Shown here in pieces: positions 24,544 to 31,905 of a stretch of DNA of 64,000 nt; position 1 is the stretch's first letter, and each line of letters begins with the position of its first letter. Origin of the DNA: Actinomadura rudentiformis (lineage in GTDB: Bacteria; Actinomycetota; Actinomycetes; Streptosporangiales; Streptosporangiaceae); NCBI RefSeq assembly GCF_008923185.1, contig NZ_WBMT01000027.1, positions 1 to 64,000 of the forward strand. Reading direction: 5' to 3'. Below the pieces are notes generated by a model, which had not been told where the DNA came from, searched no databases, and saw only the letters and a list, made by a program, of their open reading frames with translations. The translations under genes and the position numbers were made by a program.

Positions 24544-24579
24544 TGTGCCGGTCCCGGGGTCGGTTTCGGGACCGGCACA
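24544..24579. other. Strong hairpin in the divergent gap between DUF2795 and decarboxylase genes
   Basis: TGTGCCGGTCCCG pairs perfectly with CGGGACCGGCACA (13 bp) around a 10-nt loop. It lies 33 nt upstream of the DUF2795 start and 145 nt upstream of the decarboxylase start. It has no U-tract on either side, so simple termination is not obvious. It could be an operator, an RNA leader structure or an attenuator. Confidence 0.6.
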
Positions 24580-24723
24580 CCACGCGGCATCCGGTGGTCC
24601 CCCGACGGCCACCGAGGTCTGTCGCCTCGCTGTTCCCCCATGTGAGGGGATCGTTCCCAACCGGCGCCGCCTAAACGGGCGGCCTTCTGGTGCGGTCCCG
24701 AACGAGTCGGCGAGGATGGCGGG

Positions 24724-26238
24724 ATGAGCGGACATATGACGCCGGACGAATTCCGCAGGTACGGCAAGCAGGTCATCGACTGGATCGCCGACTACCACGA
24801 GAAGATCGAGTCATATCCGGTCCTGTCCCAGGTGCGGCCGGGCGAGGTGGCCGCGGGCCTGCCCGATCATCCGCCCGAACGGGGTGAGGGCTTCGACGCC
24901 CTGCTGGCCGATCTCGACCGGGTGATCATGCCGGGGATCACGCACTGGCAGCATCCGGGCTTCTTCGCCTACTTCCCGTCGAACGTGAGCGGCCCGGCGA
25001 TCCTGGGTGATCTCCTCTCGGCCGGGATCGGGATCCAGGGAATGTTGTGGGCGACCAGCCCGGCGTGCACCGAACTGGAGACCCGCGTACTGGACTGGCT
25101 GGCGGAGCTCCTGGACCTGCCCGCCCGGTTCCGGAGCGACGGTGGCGGCCGGGACGGTGGCGGCCGGGACGGTGGCGGGCGGGACGGTGGCGGAGCCGTG
25201 GGCGGCGGAGTGATCCAGGACTCGGCGTCCAGCGCCTGCCTCGTGGCGATCCTGGCCGCGCTGGAACGCGCGGGCGGCGGTGCGGCGGCACGGGCGGGGA
25301 TCGCCCGGCGCTACACGCTCTACGTCAGCTCACAGACGCATTCGTCGCTGGAGAAGGCGGCCCGGATCACCGGGATCGGGGCTGCGAACGTGCGGGTGGT
25401 GGACGTCGACCCGGTGACCCTGGCGATGGACCCGGCGCACCTGGACGCGCTGCTCACCGAGGACACGGCGGCGGGCGCTGTGCCGGTGCTGGTGTGCGCG
25501 ACGGTCGGCACGACGTCCACGACGGCGATCGATCCCGTACCCGAGATCGGCGCGGTGTGCCGGGACCATGGTGTCTGGCTGCATGTGGACGCCGCGTACG
25601 CGGGTGCGGCGGCGGTCTGCCCTGAGTTCAGGTGGATCAACGCGGGCATGGAGGAGTACGCCGACTCGTACGCGACCAATCCCCACAAGTGGCTGCTCAC
25701 CAACTTCGACTGCACGGCCCTCTGGGTGGCCGACCGGCAGCCGTTGATCGGTGCCCTGTCGATCCTGCCGGAGTACCTGCGCAACACCGCCACGACCTCG
25801 GGCGAAGTGATCGACTACCGGGACTGGCAGATCTCGCTGGGCCGCCGGTTCCGGGCGCTGAAGTTGTGGTCGGTCATCCGGTGGTACGGGGCGGAGGGGC
25901 TGCGCGAGCACATCCGTACCGGTGTCGGGCTCGCGCGTGATCTGGCCGGCTGGATCCGCGACGACCCGGACTTCGAGCTGTTCGAGGACCCGACGTTCGG
26001 CCTGGTGTGCTTCCGGCCTCGCTGGGAGGGGCTGCCGGACGAGGAGGCCGACGCCGCGACGCTGTCGCTCATGGAACGGCTCAACGCCTCCGGGGACCTT
26101 TACCTGACCCATACCAAGGCTCGCGGGCGGGTCCTGCTGCGGCTGGCGGTCGGCGGGCCCGCCACCGTGGACCGGCATGTACGGACGGCCTGGGAGCGCG
26201 TCCGACAGGAAGCCGGGCAGGTCCCGGTTGGGCGGTGA
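24724..26238 (+). CDS. Aromatic-L-amino-acid decarboxylase-like PLP enzyme (group II)
   Basis: The 504-residue enzyme removes the carboxylate of an aromatic amino acid (tyrosine, DOPA, tryptophan or phenylalanine). Key features are THWQHPGFFAYFPSN, H206 in SSQTHSSLEKAA which stacks on PLP, D289 in LHVDAAYAG, and the Schiff-base lysine K322 in NPHKWLLTNFDC. Just before the GGGVIQDSAS cofactor loop, residues 140-157 are a Gly-Arg-Asp repeat (GGGRD three times) encoded by a 15-bp minisatellite. Family members are variable here but not usually repetitive. Substrate is inferred from family only. Confidence 0.9.
   Translation: MSGHMTPDEFRRYGKQVIDWIADYHEKIESYPVLSQVRPGEVAAGLPDHPPERGEGFDALLADLDRVIMPGITHWQHPGFFAYFPSNVSGPAILGDLLSAGIGIQGMLWATSPACTELETRVLDWLAELLDLPARFRSDGGGRDGGGRDGGGRDGGGAVGGGVIQDSASSACLVAILAALERAGGGAAARAGIARRYTLYVSSQTHSSLEKAARITGIGAANVRVVDVDPVTLAMDPAHLDALLTEDTAAGAVPVLVCATVGTTSTTAIDPVPEIGAVCRDHGVWLHVDAAYAGAAAVCPEFRWINAGMEEYADSYATNPHKWLLTNFDCTALWVADRQPLIGALSILPEYLRNTATTSGEVIDYRDWQISLGRRFRALKLWSVIRWYGAEGLREHIRTGVGLARDLAGWIRDDPDFELFEDPTFGLVCFRPRWEGLPDEEADAATLSLMERLNASGDLYLTHTKARGRVLLRLAVGGPATVDRHVRTAWERVRQEAGQVPVGR
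25141..25193 (+). repeat. In-frame 15-bp minisatellite inside the decarboxylase gene
   Basis: The unit GGTGGCGGCCGGGAC occurs at 25141, 25156 and 25171 (the third with one change), and the first 8 bases recur at 25186. It encodes GGGRD repeats and keeps the reading frame for any copy number. Confidence 0.9.
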
Positions 26239-26309
26239 GGCCCCGAACATGCGAGGGTAGAGAGTGCTGACAAAGATTTTCTTCTTGGCATGAGAGCTGG
26301 AGGTCCGCA

Positions 26310-26516
26310 ATGGCCGACTCGGCAGAGGATCGCGAGAACACCGAGGGCACCGAGGGCACCGAGGATGACGTGAAGCGCAAGTTCCGGGAGGCCCTGGAGC
26401 GCAAGCGCGGCGCGGCGGACCAGCACGCCAACGGCGGGGGCAAGAGCGGATCGAAGGTGCGGGGCGTTCACGGCCGCGCCGACCATCAGCGCCAATTCCG
26501 TCGCAAGAGCGGCTGA
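26310..26516 (+). CDS. DUF5302 domain-containing small protein
   Basis: The 68-residue, highly charged protein has the DUF5302 core DDVKRKFREALERKRG followed by HANGGGKSGSKVRGVHG and the basic C-terminus FRRKSG. The family is nearly confined to actinobacteria and its function is unknown; the composition suggests nucleic acid or ribosome contact. CTGGAGG 6 nt before the ATG is a good ribosome binding site. EGTEGTE near the N-terminus reflects a short GAGGGCACC direct repeat. Confidence 0.88.
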   Translation: MADSAEDRENTEGTEGTEDDVKRKFREALERKRGAADQHANGGGKSGSKVRGVHGRADHQRQFRRKSG

Positions 26517-26540
26517 ACGACTCCAGAGAGCGGAGATGGG

Positions 26541-26559
26541 GCGGCCGATGTCCGGCCGC
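26541..26559. terminator. Hairpin, possible terminator
   Basis: GCGGCCG-ATGTC-CGGCCGC forms a 7-bp stem 25 nt after the DUF5302 stop. It has no U-tract and is followed by a second, stronger hairpin. Confidence 0.45.
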
Positions 26560-26580
26560 CGGTGTGATTTGTGTGACACC

Positions 26581-26607
26581 GCGGCCCCTGTCGCTGACAG
26601 GGGCCGC
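26581..26607. terminator. Strong hairpin terminator between convergent genes
   Basis: GCGGCCCCTGTC pairs perfectly with GACAGGGGCCGC (12 bp) around a GCT loop. It lies between the DUF5302 gene and the convergent PPOX flavoprotein gene and can serve both. As in many high-GC genomes, a U-tract is absent. Confidence 0.7.
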
Positions 26608-26648
26608 ACTGTCGGTGGGGAGATGCCGCGCCCGCGCCGGGCGCTGTT

Positions 26649-27287
26649 TCAGCCCGCGTACAGCTTCTTGTTGTAGCTGCCCTCGGAGTAGTAGGCCTCG
26701 AGTTCATCGAGGCTCTCCGTCGTCTTCTGGACTTCCTTGACCAGGCGGGCGTGGGAGGGCAGGCCGTCGGAGACCCAGGTCTCCGGCTTCCAGAGCCCCG
26801 ACCGCATGAACGCCTTGGCGCAGTGGAAGAAGATCTCCTCGATCTCCACGACCAGGGCCAGCTGCGGCCGGTGCCCCTTGACGATCATCTCGTCGAAGAA
26901 GGGCGCCTCCCGGACCAGGCGGGCCCGGCCGTTGACGCGCAGCGTCTCGCGCCGGCCGGGAATGAGGAAGATCAGCCCGGCATGCGGGTTGACCAGGATG
27001 TTGCGGAATCCGTCCGCACGCCGGTTGCCCGGGCGGTCGGGGATCGCGATGGTCGTGTCGTCGATGACGTGCGTGAAGCCCGCAGGGTCGCCCTTGGGCG
27101 AGACATCGCAACGCCCCTCGCGGTCGGAGGTGGCGATCAGGCAGAACGGCGACGCGGCGAGCCATTCCCGGTCGCGGTCGTGCAGCCGCGTTCGCTCCTT
27201 GTTGGCCGCCCGGGGCATCACCTCTCCGAGCAGCTCACGCAGTTCCGCTTCGGACGTGACCTCGGTGAACTCCGTCGCGTTCGTCAT
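26649..27287 (-). CDS. PPOX-type flavoprotein, MSMEG_1061 family
   Basis: The 212-residue protein has the pyridoxamine-phosphate-oxidase split-barrel fold: CLIATSDREGRCDVSPKGDPAGF, IPDRPGNRRADGFRNILVNPHAGLIFLIPGRRETLRVNGRA, and the C-terminal FHCAKAFMRSGLWKPETW. These patterns match the FMN-dependent MSMEG_1061 group. Such proteins reduce or oxidise small molecules with FMN, and the substrate is not known. GAGGGA before the ATG supports the start. Confidence 0.88.
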   Translation of the reverse strand: MTNATEFTEVTSEAELRELLGEVMPRAANKERTRLHDRDREWLAASPFCLIATSDREGRCDVSPKGDPAGFTHVIDDTTIAIPDRPGNRRADGFRNILVNPHAGLIFLIPGRRETLRVNGRARLVREAPFFDEMIVKGHRPQLALVVEIEEIFFHCAKAFMRSGLWKPETWVSDGLPSHARLVKEVQKTTESLDELEAYYSEGSYNKKLYAG

Positions 27288-27331
27288 CGCCGTCCCTCTC
27301 GTACGGGTGGGGTCGTCCTCGTGCGGGGTCG

Positions 27332-28402
27332 TCAGCTTGCCGGGGTCTCGTCATCGTACAGACGGGTCACGATCTTCCCGTCCCGGGTGACGTAGCCGTT
27401 GATGATCCCCTTGGTGCTGTGCGGCGCGGCGAGGTTGCCCCGAGGGTCGAGGGCGATGGCGCCGCCGGTCGCGCCGAGCGCGGGGATCTTCTGGGTGATG
27501 ACCGTGGCGGCGGCCTTCTGCACCGGCATGCGGGCGTACTCCATGAGCGCGGAGATGTCGTACGCGGCGACACCCCGGATGAAGACCTCGCCGGTGCCGG
27601 TGCAGGAGATCGCGACCGTGCGGTTGTTGGCGTACGTGCCGGCGCCGATGACGGGGGAGTCGCCCACCCGGCCGACCTGCTTGTTGGTCAGGCCGCCGGT
27701 CGAGGTCGCGGCGGCGACGTTGCGGGAGCCGTCCACGGCGATCGCGCCGACCGTACCGCCGACCTCGCGGTCCTTGCTCTGGGTCCGGGCGGGGTTCTTG
27801 GCCGCCATGAGCGAGTCCCAGCGGCGCTGCGTCCAGAAGTAGTCCTGCGTGGTGTACGGGACGCCGTTGCGGAGGGCGAAGTCGTCGGCGCCCTTGCCTG
27901 CCATGAAGACATGGGGCGACTTCTCCATCACCATCCGGGCGAGGGTGATCGGATTCTTGGTGTGGTGCACCCCGGCCACCGCGCCCGACTTGAGGTCCTT
28001 GCCGTTCATGATGGACGCGTCGAGCTCGTGCTCGGCGTCGGTGTTGAACACAGCGCCCTTGCCGGCGTTGAAGTTCGGGTCGTCCTCCAGGACGTTGACC
28101 GCCTTCTCGACGGCGTCGAGGACCGGCTTGCCGTCCTTGACCAGGGCGTAGCCGGTCTGCAGGGCCTTGGTGAGGCCGTCGCGGTAGGCCTTCTCCTGCT
28201 CGGGGGTGATGCTGCCGCGCGGAATCGAGCCCGCTCCGCCGTGCACGGCGAGGACGACGTTCCGGACGGTGGAGGACGGCGGTGCTTGTACGGGGGCGTC
28301 GCTAGTGGTGGCGGCGCCGGCGGCGAACTGGGAGCCGGACAACCCGACGACCAGAGCGGCGAGGCCGGCGGAGATCAGGAAGGAGCGCTTGGGAGTCGGC
28401 AT
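27332..28402 (-). CDS. Exported isoaspartyl peptidase / L-asparaginase (Ntn hydrolase, T2 family)
   Basis: The 356-residue precursor has an N-terminal signal peptide (hydrophobic residues 8-30, FLISAGLAALVVGLSG). The mature protein begins near VRNVVLAVHGGAG and has NFNAGKGAVFN, EHELDASIMNG, and the autocleavage site at T217 in REVGGTVGAIAVD. Cleavage before that threonine makes the active alpha/beta form, which hydrolyses isoaspartyl dipeptides or asparagine. Export suggests a role in nutrient recovery from damaged proteins outside the cell. GGAGG 7 nt before the ATG at 28402 sets the start. Confidence 0.9.
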   Translation of the reverse strand: MPTPKRSFLISAGLAALVVGLSGSQFAAGAATTSDAPVQAPPSSTVRNVVLAVHGGAGSIPRGSITPEQEKAYRDGLTKALQTGYALVKDGKPVLDAVEKAVNVLEDDPNFNAGKGAVFNTDAEHELDASIMNGKDLKSGAVAGVHHTKNPITLARMVMEKSPHVFMAGKGADDFALRNGVPYTTQDYFWTQRRWDSLMAAKNPARTQSKDREVGGTVGAIAVDGSRNVAAATSTGGLTNKQVGRVGDSPVIGAGTYANNRTVAISCTGTGEVFIRGVAAYDISALMEYARMPVQKAAATVITQKIPALGATGGAIALDPRGNLAAPHSTKGIINGYVTRDGKIVTRLYDDETPAS

Positions 28403-28606
28403 TCGGACCTCCGAGTGCATGAGGCGGGGGAGATGACCATGGTCGTCCCCTGGCTGAACTCCGATAACACCCGCAATTCCTGCCAAAGCCACGACACCGG
28501 GGGAGGCTCTCCCATGGTCGTTCAGTGAGGGCGCCCGGCCCTGAAGGCCTGTCTCCGATGAGTTTCCGGTCGGTCGCGGGTCTCTATAGATGAAGGGAGG
28601 CCCCCG

Positions 28607-28636
28607 ATGAAGACGACCGTGCGGCGCGGCCGATGA
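28607..28636 (+). CDS. Possible nine-residue leader peptide (MKTTVRRGR) coupled to the next gene
   Basis: An ATG at 28607 sits 6 nt after a strong AAGGGAGG ribosome binding site. It opens a nine-codon frame whose TGA overlaps the ATG of the TIGR03086 gene (ATGA). The downstream gene has only weak Shine-Dalgarno matches of its own, so translation may reach it by termination-reinitiation. No regulatory residue pattern is obvious; the Arg-rich end is noted. Confidence 0.45.
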   Translation: MKTTVRRGR

Positions 28637-29262
28637 ACGCGGCTGAGGCAGCGGCGCTGCAGAGCTACAGCGCAGGTTTGCTGGAAGGTGCGATCGGCTT
28701 CGCCTTGGAGGCCGTGGAGGACGTGACGACCGCGGCACTCGACCGCCCGACACCCTGCCGCGGCTGGAACCTGCGCATGTTGTTCCTGCACGTCAACGAT
28801 TCGCTCGACGCGCTGTGCGAGGGCATCGACCGCGGCACCGTGACGTTGTACCCCGAAGAGGAGCCGGACCAGCCCGGTACCGATCTGGTCGCCGCGTTCC
28901 AGGAACGTGCCCGCCGGCTGCTCGCCGCGTGGACCGGCGACGGCGGCCCGGGCCACCTGGTCACCGTCGCGGGCTGCTCGATGCGGGCGGGCGCGATGGC
29001 GGGCACCGGAGCGATGGAGATCGCGGTGCACGGCTGGGACGTCTCCCGCGCGTGCGGCAAGGACCGCCCGATCCCGCCGGAGCTCGCCCGGGACCTGTTG
29101 CGGGTCGCCCCGATGGTCGTCGGTGACGACGTCCGGCACGGGCTGTTCGCACCGCCGGTCGCCGTGCCGCCGGGCGCCTCGCCGAGCGACCGGCTCGTCG
29201 GCTTCCTGGGGCGCGATCCGGGCTGGACGGGGCTCGCCGGGGACGGGGGGTTCAGCCCTTGA
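28633..29262 (+). CDS. TIGR03086-family metal-binding protein (DinB / mycothiol-dependent enzyme fold)
   Basis: The 209-residue helical protein has the signature ALDRPTPCRGWNLRMLFLHVNDSLDAL (N-terminal metal His) and ALMEIAVHGWDVSRA-type C-terminal His (here GAMEIAVHGWDVSRACG), which are TIGR03086 landmarks. The fold is that of DinB and mycothiol-dependent enzymes such as maleylpyruvate isomerase. Mycothiol or another thiol may be the co-substrate; that is inference. Its end overlaps the convergent MBL-fold gene by 11 bp. Confidence 0.87.
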   Translation: MNAAEAAALQSYSAGLLEGAIGFALEAVEDVTTAALDRPTPCRGWNLRMLFLHVNDSLDALCEGIDRGTVTLYPEEEPDQPGTDLVAAFQERARRLLAAWTGDGGPGHLVTVAGCSMRAGAMAGTGAMEIAVHGWDVSRACGKDRPIPPELARDLLRVAPMVVGDDVRHGLFAPPVAVPPGASPSDRLVGFLGRDPGWTGLAGDGGFSP

Positions 29263-30289
29263 GCGCGTAGCGGCGCACCCCGCCGGTCTCGGTCGCCTCC
29301 AGCAGGCCCTGGTCGACGAGAACGTCGAGGTGGGCGTCGATTTCGAGCACGGCCAGCATCTGGCTGAAGACATCGAGATCGTCGAGCTTCTTCTGCCGCC
29401 GCGTCCAGGGCATGGAACGTGCCACCTCGAACGCGGTGGAGCGGCCGGAGCGCACCTGCCCGGCGGCGGCGTCCAGCCGGGCCTCGTGGTGCCTGATCAG
29501 CTCGTCGACCCGGATGTGCACGCTGGGGGTGACCGGGCCGTGCGCGGGCAGCAACAGGGTGTCGGGCATGTCGCGGACGATCCGCAACGACTCCAGGTAG
29601 CTGCGCAGCGGCTTCGGTTCGGGCTCGGTCTCCAGCCCGATCGACGGCGTGATGTGCGGGAGCACGTGGTCTCCGGCGAACAGCAGCCCGGCGCCGGCGT
29701 CGCGGAGGACGATGTGGCCGCGCGTGTGCCCGGGCGTCGCGAAGACGTCCAGGCCGCGCCGGGCCAGCGTGACGCGTTCGCCGTCGTCGAGCCAGGCGTC
29801 CGGCATAGTGTGCGGCATCGTGCGTTCCTCCGCGTTGACGCCGAACGCGGCGACCCGGTCCGCCACGCCGGGCGCGCCGCAGCGGCGCAGCAGCTCGACC
29901 TGGCGCGGGTGGAGTCCGTTGGCGACGTCGAACGCCTCGAGGGAGGGCTGCTCGCCCCGGCCGATCCGCACCCGCGTGCCGAACGACTCCCGCAGTGCCA
30001 GCGCCTGGGAGTAGTGATCCCAGTGCGCGTGGGTGACCAGGAACTGTGCGACGTCCTCCAGCCGGTGGCCGAGCAGGCGCAGGGCGCCCTTGAGGGCGGT
30101 ACGGCTGTCGGGCATGGCCCAGCCCGAGTCCACGACGACGAGGCCGTCCGGGTCCTCGATCACGTACACGTTCACGGCGTGCAGCGACGGGATGGGCAGG
30201 GCGAGCGGGACGCGGTGCACACCGGGGGCGACGGGATGGGCGCCTGGTTCGGTCCAGTCCGCCGGTTGCTCCATGAGCGGTTCCGCCAC
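29252..30289 (-). CDS. MBL-fold metallo-hydrolase
   Basis: The 345-residue protein has a canonical metal site: VTHAHWDHYSQA (H-x-H-x-D-H), the later histidine in FATPGHTRGHIV, the bridging Asp in LLFAGDHVLP, and LLLPAHGPVT. A C-terminal helical region (about residues 260-345) with winged-helix character follows, ending LLEATETGGVRRYALKG, as in LACTB2-like and glyoxalase-II-like hydrolases. The GTG start at 30289 has GAGGGGG 5 nt upstream; an ATG at 30274 is an alternative. Substrate unknown. Confidence 0.88.
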   Translation of the reverse strand: MAEPLMEQPADWTEPGAHPVAPGVHRVPLALPIPSLHAVNVYVIEDPDGLVVVDSGWAMPDSRTALKGALRLLGHRLEDVAQFLVTHAHWDHYSQALALRESFGTRVRIGRGEQPSLEAFDVANGLHPRQVELLRRCGAPGVADRVAAFGVNAEERTMPHTMPDAWLDDGERVTLARRGLDVFATPGHTRGHIVLRDAGAGLLFAGDHVLPHITPSIGLETEPEPKPLRSYLESLRIVRDMPDTLLLPAHGPVTPSVHIRVDELIRHHEARLDAAAGQVRSGRSTAFEVARSMPWTRRQKKLDDLDVFSQMLAVLEIDAHLDVLVDQGLLEATETGGVRRYALKG

Positions 30290-30404
30290 CGTGGCCCCCT
30301 CAGTATCAGAACGTCTGCATCAGAAACGTCACTGTCAGCACGTAATTAGAATGTCGTTCGGGCAGAACCTACTGCATATTTTGTTCCGATTTGTAACGGG
30401 GGTC

Positions 30405-31277
30405 CTAAATCTGGGCTGCCGCCGCCTCGCGGCGGGCCTCCTCGGCCGCGCCCGCCGCCCGTTCATGGGCTCGCTCGGCCTTGTCGAGCTTGCGCTGGGC
30501 CGCCTCCTGGCGGGAGACCGCCGCCTCCAGCTCCCGCCGGAGCCCCGTCACCGCATCGGTGATCTCGTTCAACTCGCGTTTGGCCCGGTTCAGCTCGTCC
30601 TTGCGCTGCGACAGGGCCTTCTCGGCCTCCCGTGCCAGCCGCCGGGCCTTTTCAGCACGCCTCCGGGCGAGCTCGTCGGCTTCCCGGGCCTGCTCCGGCT
30701 CCGGTTTGGGCGACTTCGCCGCCTTTGCTGTCTTTGCGCTCTTGGCGCGCTCGGTGTCAGCGGTGCGATCGGTGCGCTTCGGGGAGGGCACCGCCGGGAA
30801 GCCGAAACCGGCGGTGCCGAACCCGCTGTGGCTGCGTGGCTGGGCGAGCCGTCCCTCCTGGACCTCCTCCGCCACGTCCTCGTCCACCGTGGCCGCCTGC
30901 AGGGTGTCCTCGACCTCCCGCACCGCCGGGTCGCGCAGCGGATGCCCGGCCTCGCTCGCGAGCCGCCCGGCCGTCCGGACGAGCTGCGCGATCAGCTCGC
31001 TGCGCCGCTGCTCCAGCTCGCCGATATGACCGCCGGAGGCCCAGGCGGCCCTCATGTCGGCGCCGACGTCGAGCAACTGCCCGAGCTCCTCCGCGGCTTG
31101 GCGGGACAGCAGGTTGACCGCCCATGCCGACACGGTCGGGCGGCGCAGGGCGCCGATCTCCTTGGCCAATCCGGCGTCGCCCGCCTCCTTGGCCTGCTGC
31201 GCGAGGTCCTTGCGCGTGGCCACGAACTCCGGCGGGGCGACACCGTAGAGCTCGCGTGCGGCGCTGGAGAGATCCAC
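30405..31277 (-). CDS. Actinobacterial hypothetical protein with long C-terminal coiled coil
   Basis: The 290-residue protein has a helical N-terminal region (EFVATRKDLAQQAKEAG...RRPTVSAWAVNLLSRQ), a disordered Lys/Pro linker (AKTAKAAKSPKPEPEQ), and a C-terminal coiled coil of about 85 residues rich in Arg, Glu and Ala (ELARRRAEKARRLAREAEKAL). The N-terminal pattern recurs in uncharacterised actinobacterial proteins; function is unknown. It is downstream of a TetR gene on the same strand with 10 nt between, and is probably co-transcribed with it. Confidence 0.8.
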   Translation of the reverse strand: MDLSSAARELYGVAPPEFVATRKDLAQQAKEAGDAGLAKEIGALRRPTVSAWAVNLLSRQAAEELGQLLDVGADMRAAWASGGHIGELEQRRSELIAQLVRTAGRLASEAGHPLRDPAVREVEDTLQAATVDEDVAEEVQEGRLAQPRSHSGFGTAGFGFPAVPSPKRTDRTADTERAKSAKTAKAAKSPKPEPEQAREADELARRRAEKARRLAREAEKALSQRKDELNRAKRELNEITDAVTGLRRELEAAVSRQEAAQRKLDKAERAHERAAGAAEEARREAAAAQI

Positions 31278-31287
31278 GATGGGATCT

Positions 31288-31824
31288 CTACCCGCTGTGG
31301 AACCCGTCCAGCACGACGGCGAGCAGCCGGTCCGCCTGGGCGTCGTCGGCCGCGGTGGCGAGGGCGATCCCGGTGATCAGCTGGAGCAGGTCGCCCGCGG
31401 TGAGGTCGGCGCGTACGGAACCTTCCCGCTGGGCCCGTTCGAGCACCTGCGCGGCGGCGTCACGGATCGCCTGGTGACAGTCGAAGCCCAGGTCCGGCGG
31501 CTTCTCGATCATCAGGTATCCGGTCAGGCCATGGTCAGTGCGCGCATGGCGGAGGAAGGCGCGCAGCCACGCGGAGAACGCCTCGTCGGGGGACGCCGAC
31601 TCCACCAGCTCGTCCGCGCGTCCGCACAACGTCACGACCCGGTCCCGCAGCACGGCCGTCAGCAGCGACTCGCGGTTGGGGAAATGCCGGTAGAGCGTGC
31701 CGGGGCCGACCCCGGCCCGCCGGGCGATCTCGTTCAGCGACGCGTCCGGCCCCTCCTCGGCGAACGTCTCCCGCGCGGCCGTGACCAGTCGTTCGCGGTT
31801 CCGGCGAGCGTCGGCTCTCTGCAT
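31288..31824 (-). CDS. TetR/AcrR family transcriptional regulator
   Basis: The 178-residue protein has a TetR HTH (LVTAARETFAEEGPDASLNEIARRAGVGPGTLYRHFPNRESLL in pieces: EIARRAGVGPGTLYRHF) and a short C-terminal ligand domain of the SbtR type. A TAGGAT -10 box ends 6 nt before the ATG, which makes the transcript leaderless. The divergent region carries two copies of one palindrome, one in each promoter, so it probably represses both itself and the F420-type oxidoreductase. Confidence 0.9.
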   Translation of the reverse strand: MQRADARRNRERLVTAARETFAEEGPDASLNEIARRAGVGPGTLYRHFPNRESLLTAVLRDRVVTLCGRADELVESASPDEAFSAWLRAFLRHARTDHGLTGYLMIEKPPDLGFDCHQAIRDAAAQVLERAQREGSVRADLTAGDLLQLITGIALATAADDAQADRLLAVVLDGFHSG

Positions 31825-31830
31825 GCGCCC

Positions 31831-31836
31831 ATCCTA
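31831..31836 (-). promoter_or_regulatory. -10 box of the TetR leaderless promoter
   Basis: TAGGAT on the minus strand ends 6 nt before the ATG at 31824. The first operator copy (31842-31858) lies directly upstream. Confidence 0.55.
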
Positions 31837-31841
31837 GCCAA

Positions 31842-31858
31842 ACGGAGAGGTTCTCCGT
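31842..31858. promoter_or_regulatory. TetR operator copy 1
   Basis: ACGGAGAGGTTCTCCGT is a 17-bp palindrome with 7-bp arms. It occupies the spacer between the -35 and -10 elements of the oxidoreductase promoter and lies just upstream of the TetR -10. Confidence 0.75.
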
Positions 31859-31863
31859 ATAGT
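31858..31863 (+). promoter_or_regulatory. -10 box of the oxidoreductase promoter
   Basis: TATAGT lies 17 bp after a poor -35 candidate (TAGCCA at 31835-31840). Transcription would start near 31870, just before operator copy 2. Confidence 0.6.
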
Positions 31864-31874
31864 GCGGGAGCGAA

Positions 31875-31891
31875 CCGGAGAACCTCTCCGG
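31875..31891. promoter_or_regulatory. TetR operator copy 2
   Basis: CCGGAGAACCTCTCCGG matches the reverse complement of copy 1 at all but the two end positions. It lies just after the predicted transcription start of the oxidoreductase gene, a position suited to roadblock repression. Confidence 0.75.
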
Positions 31892-31905
31892 AAAAGGAGC
31901 GCACA

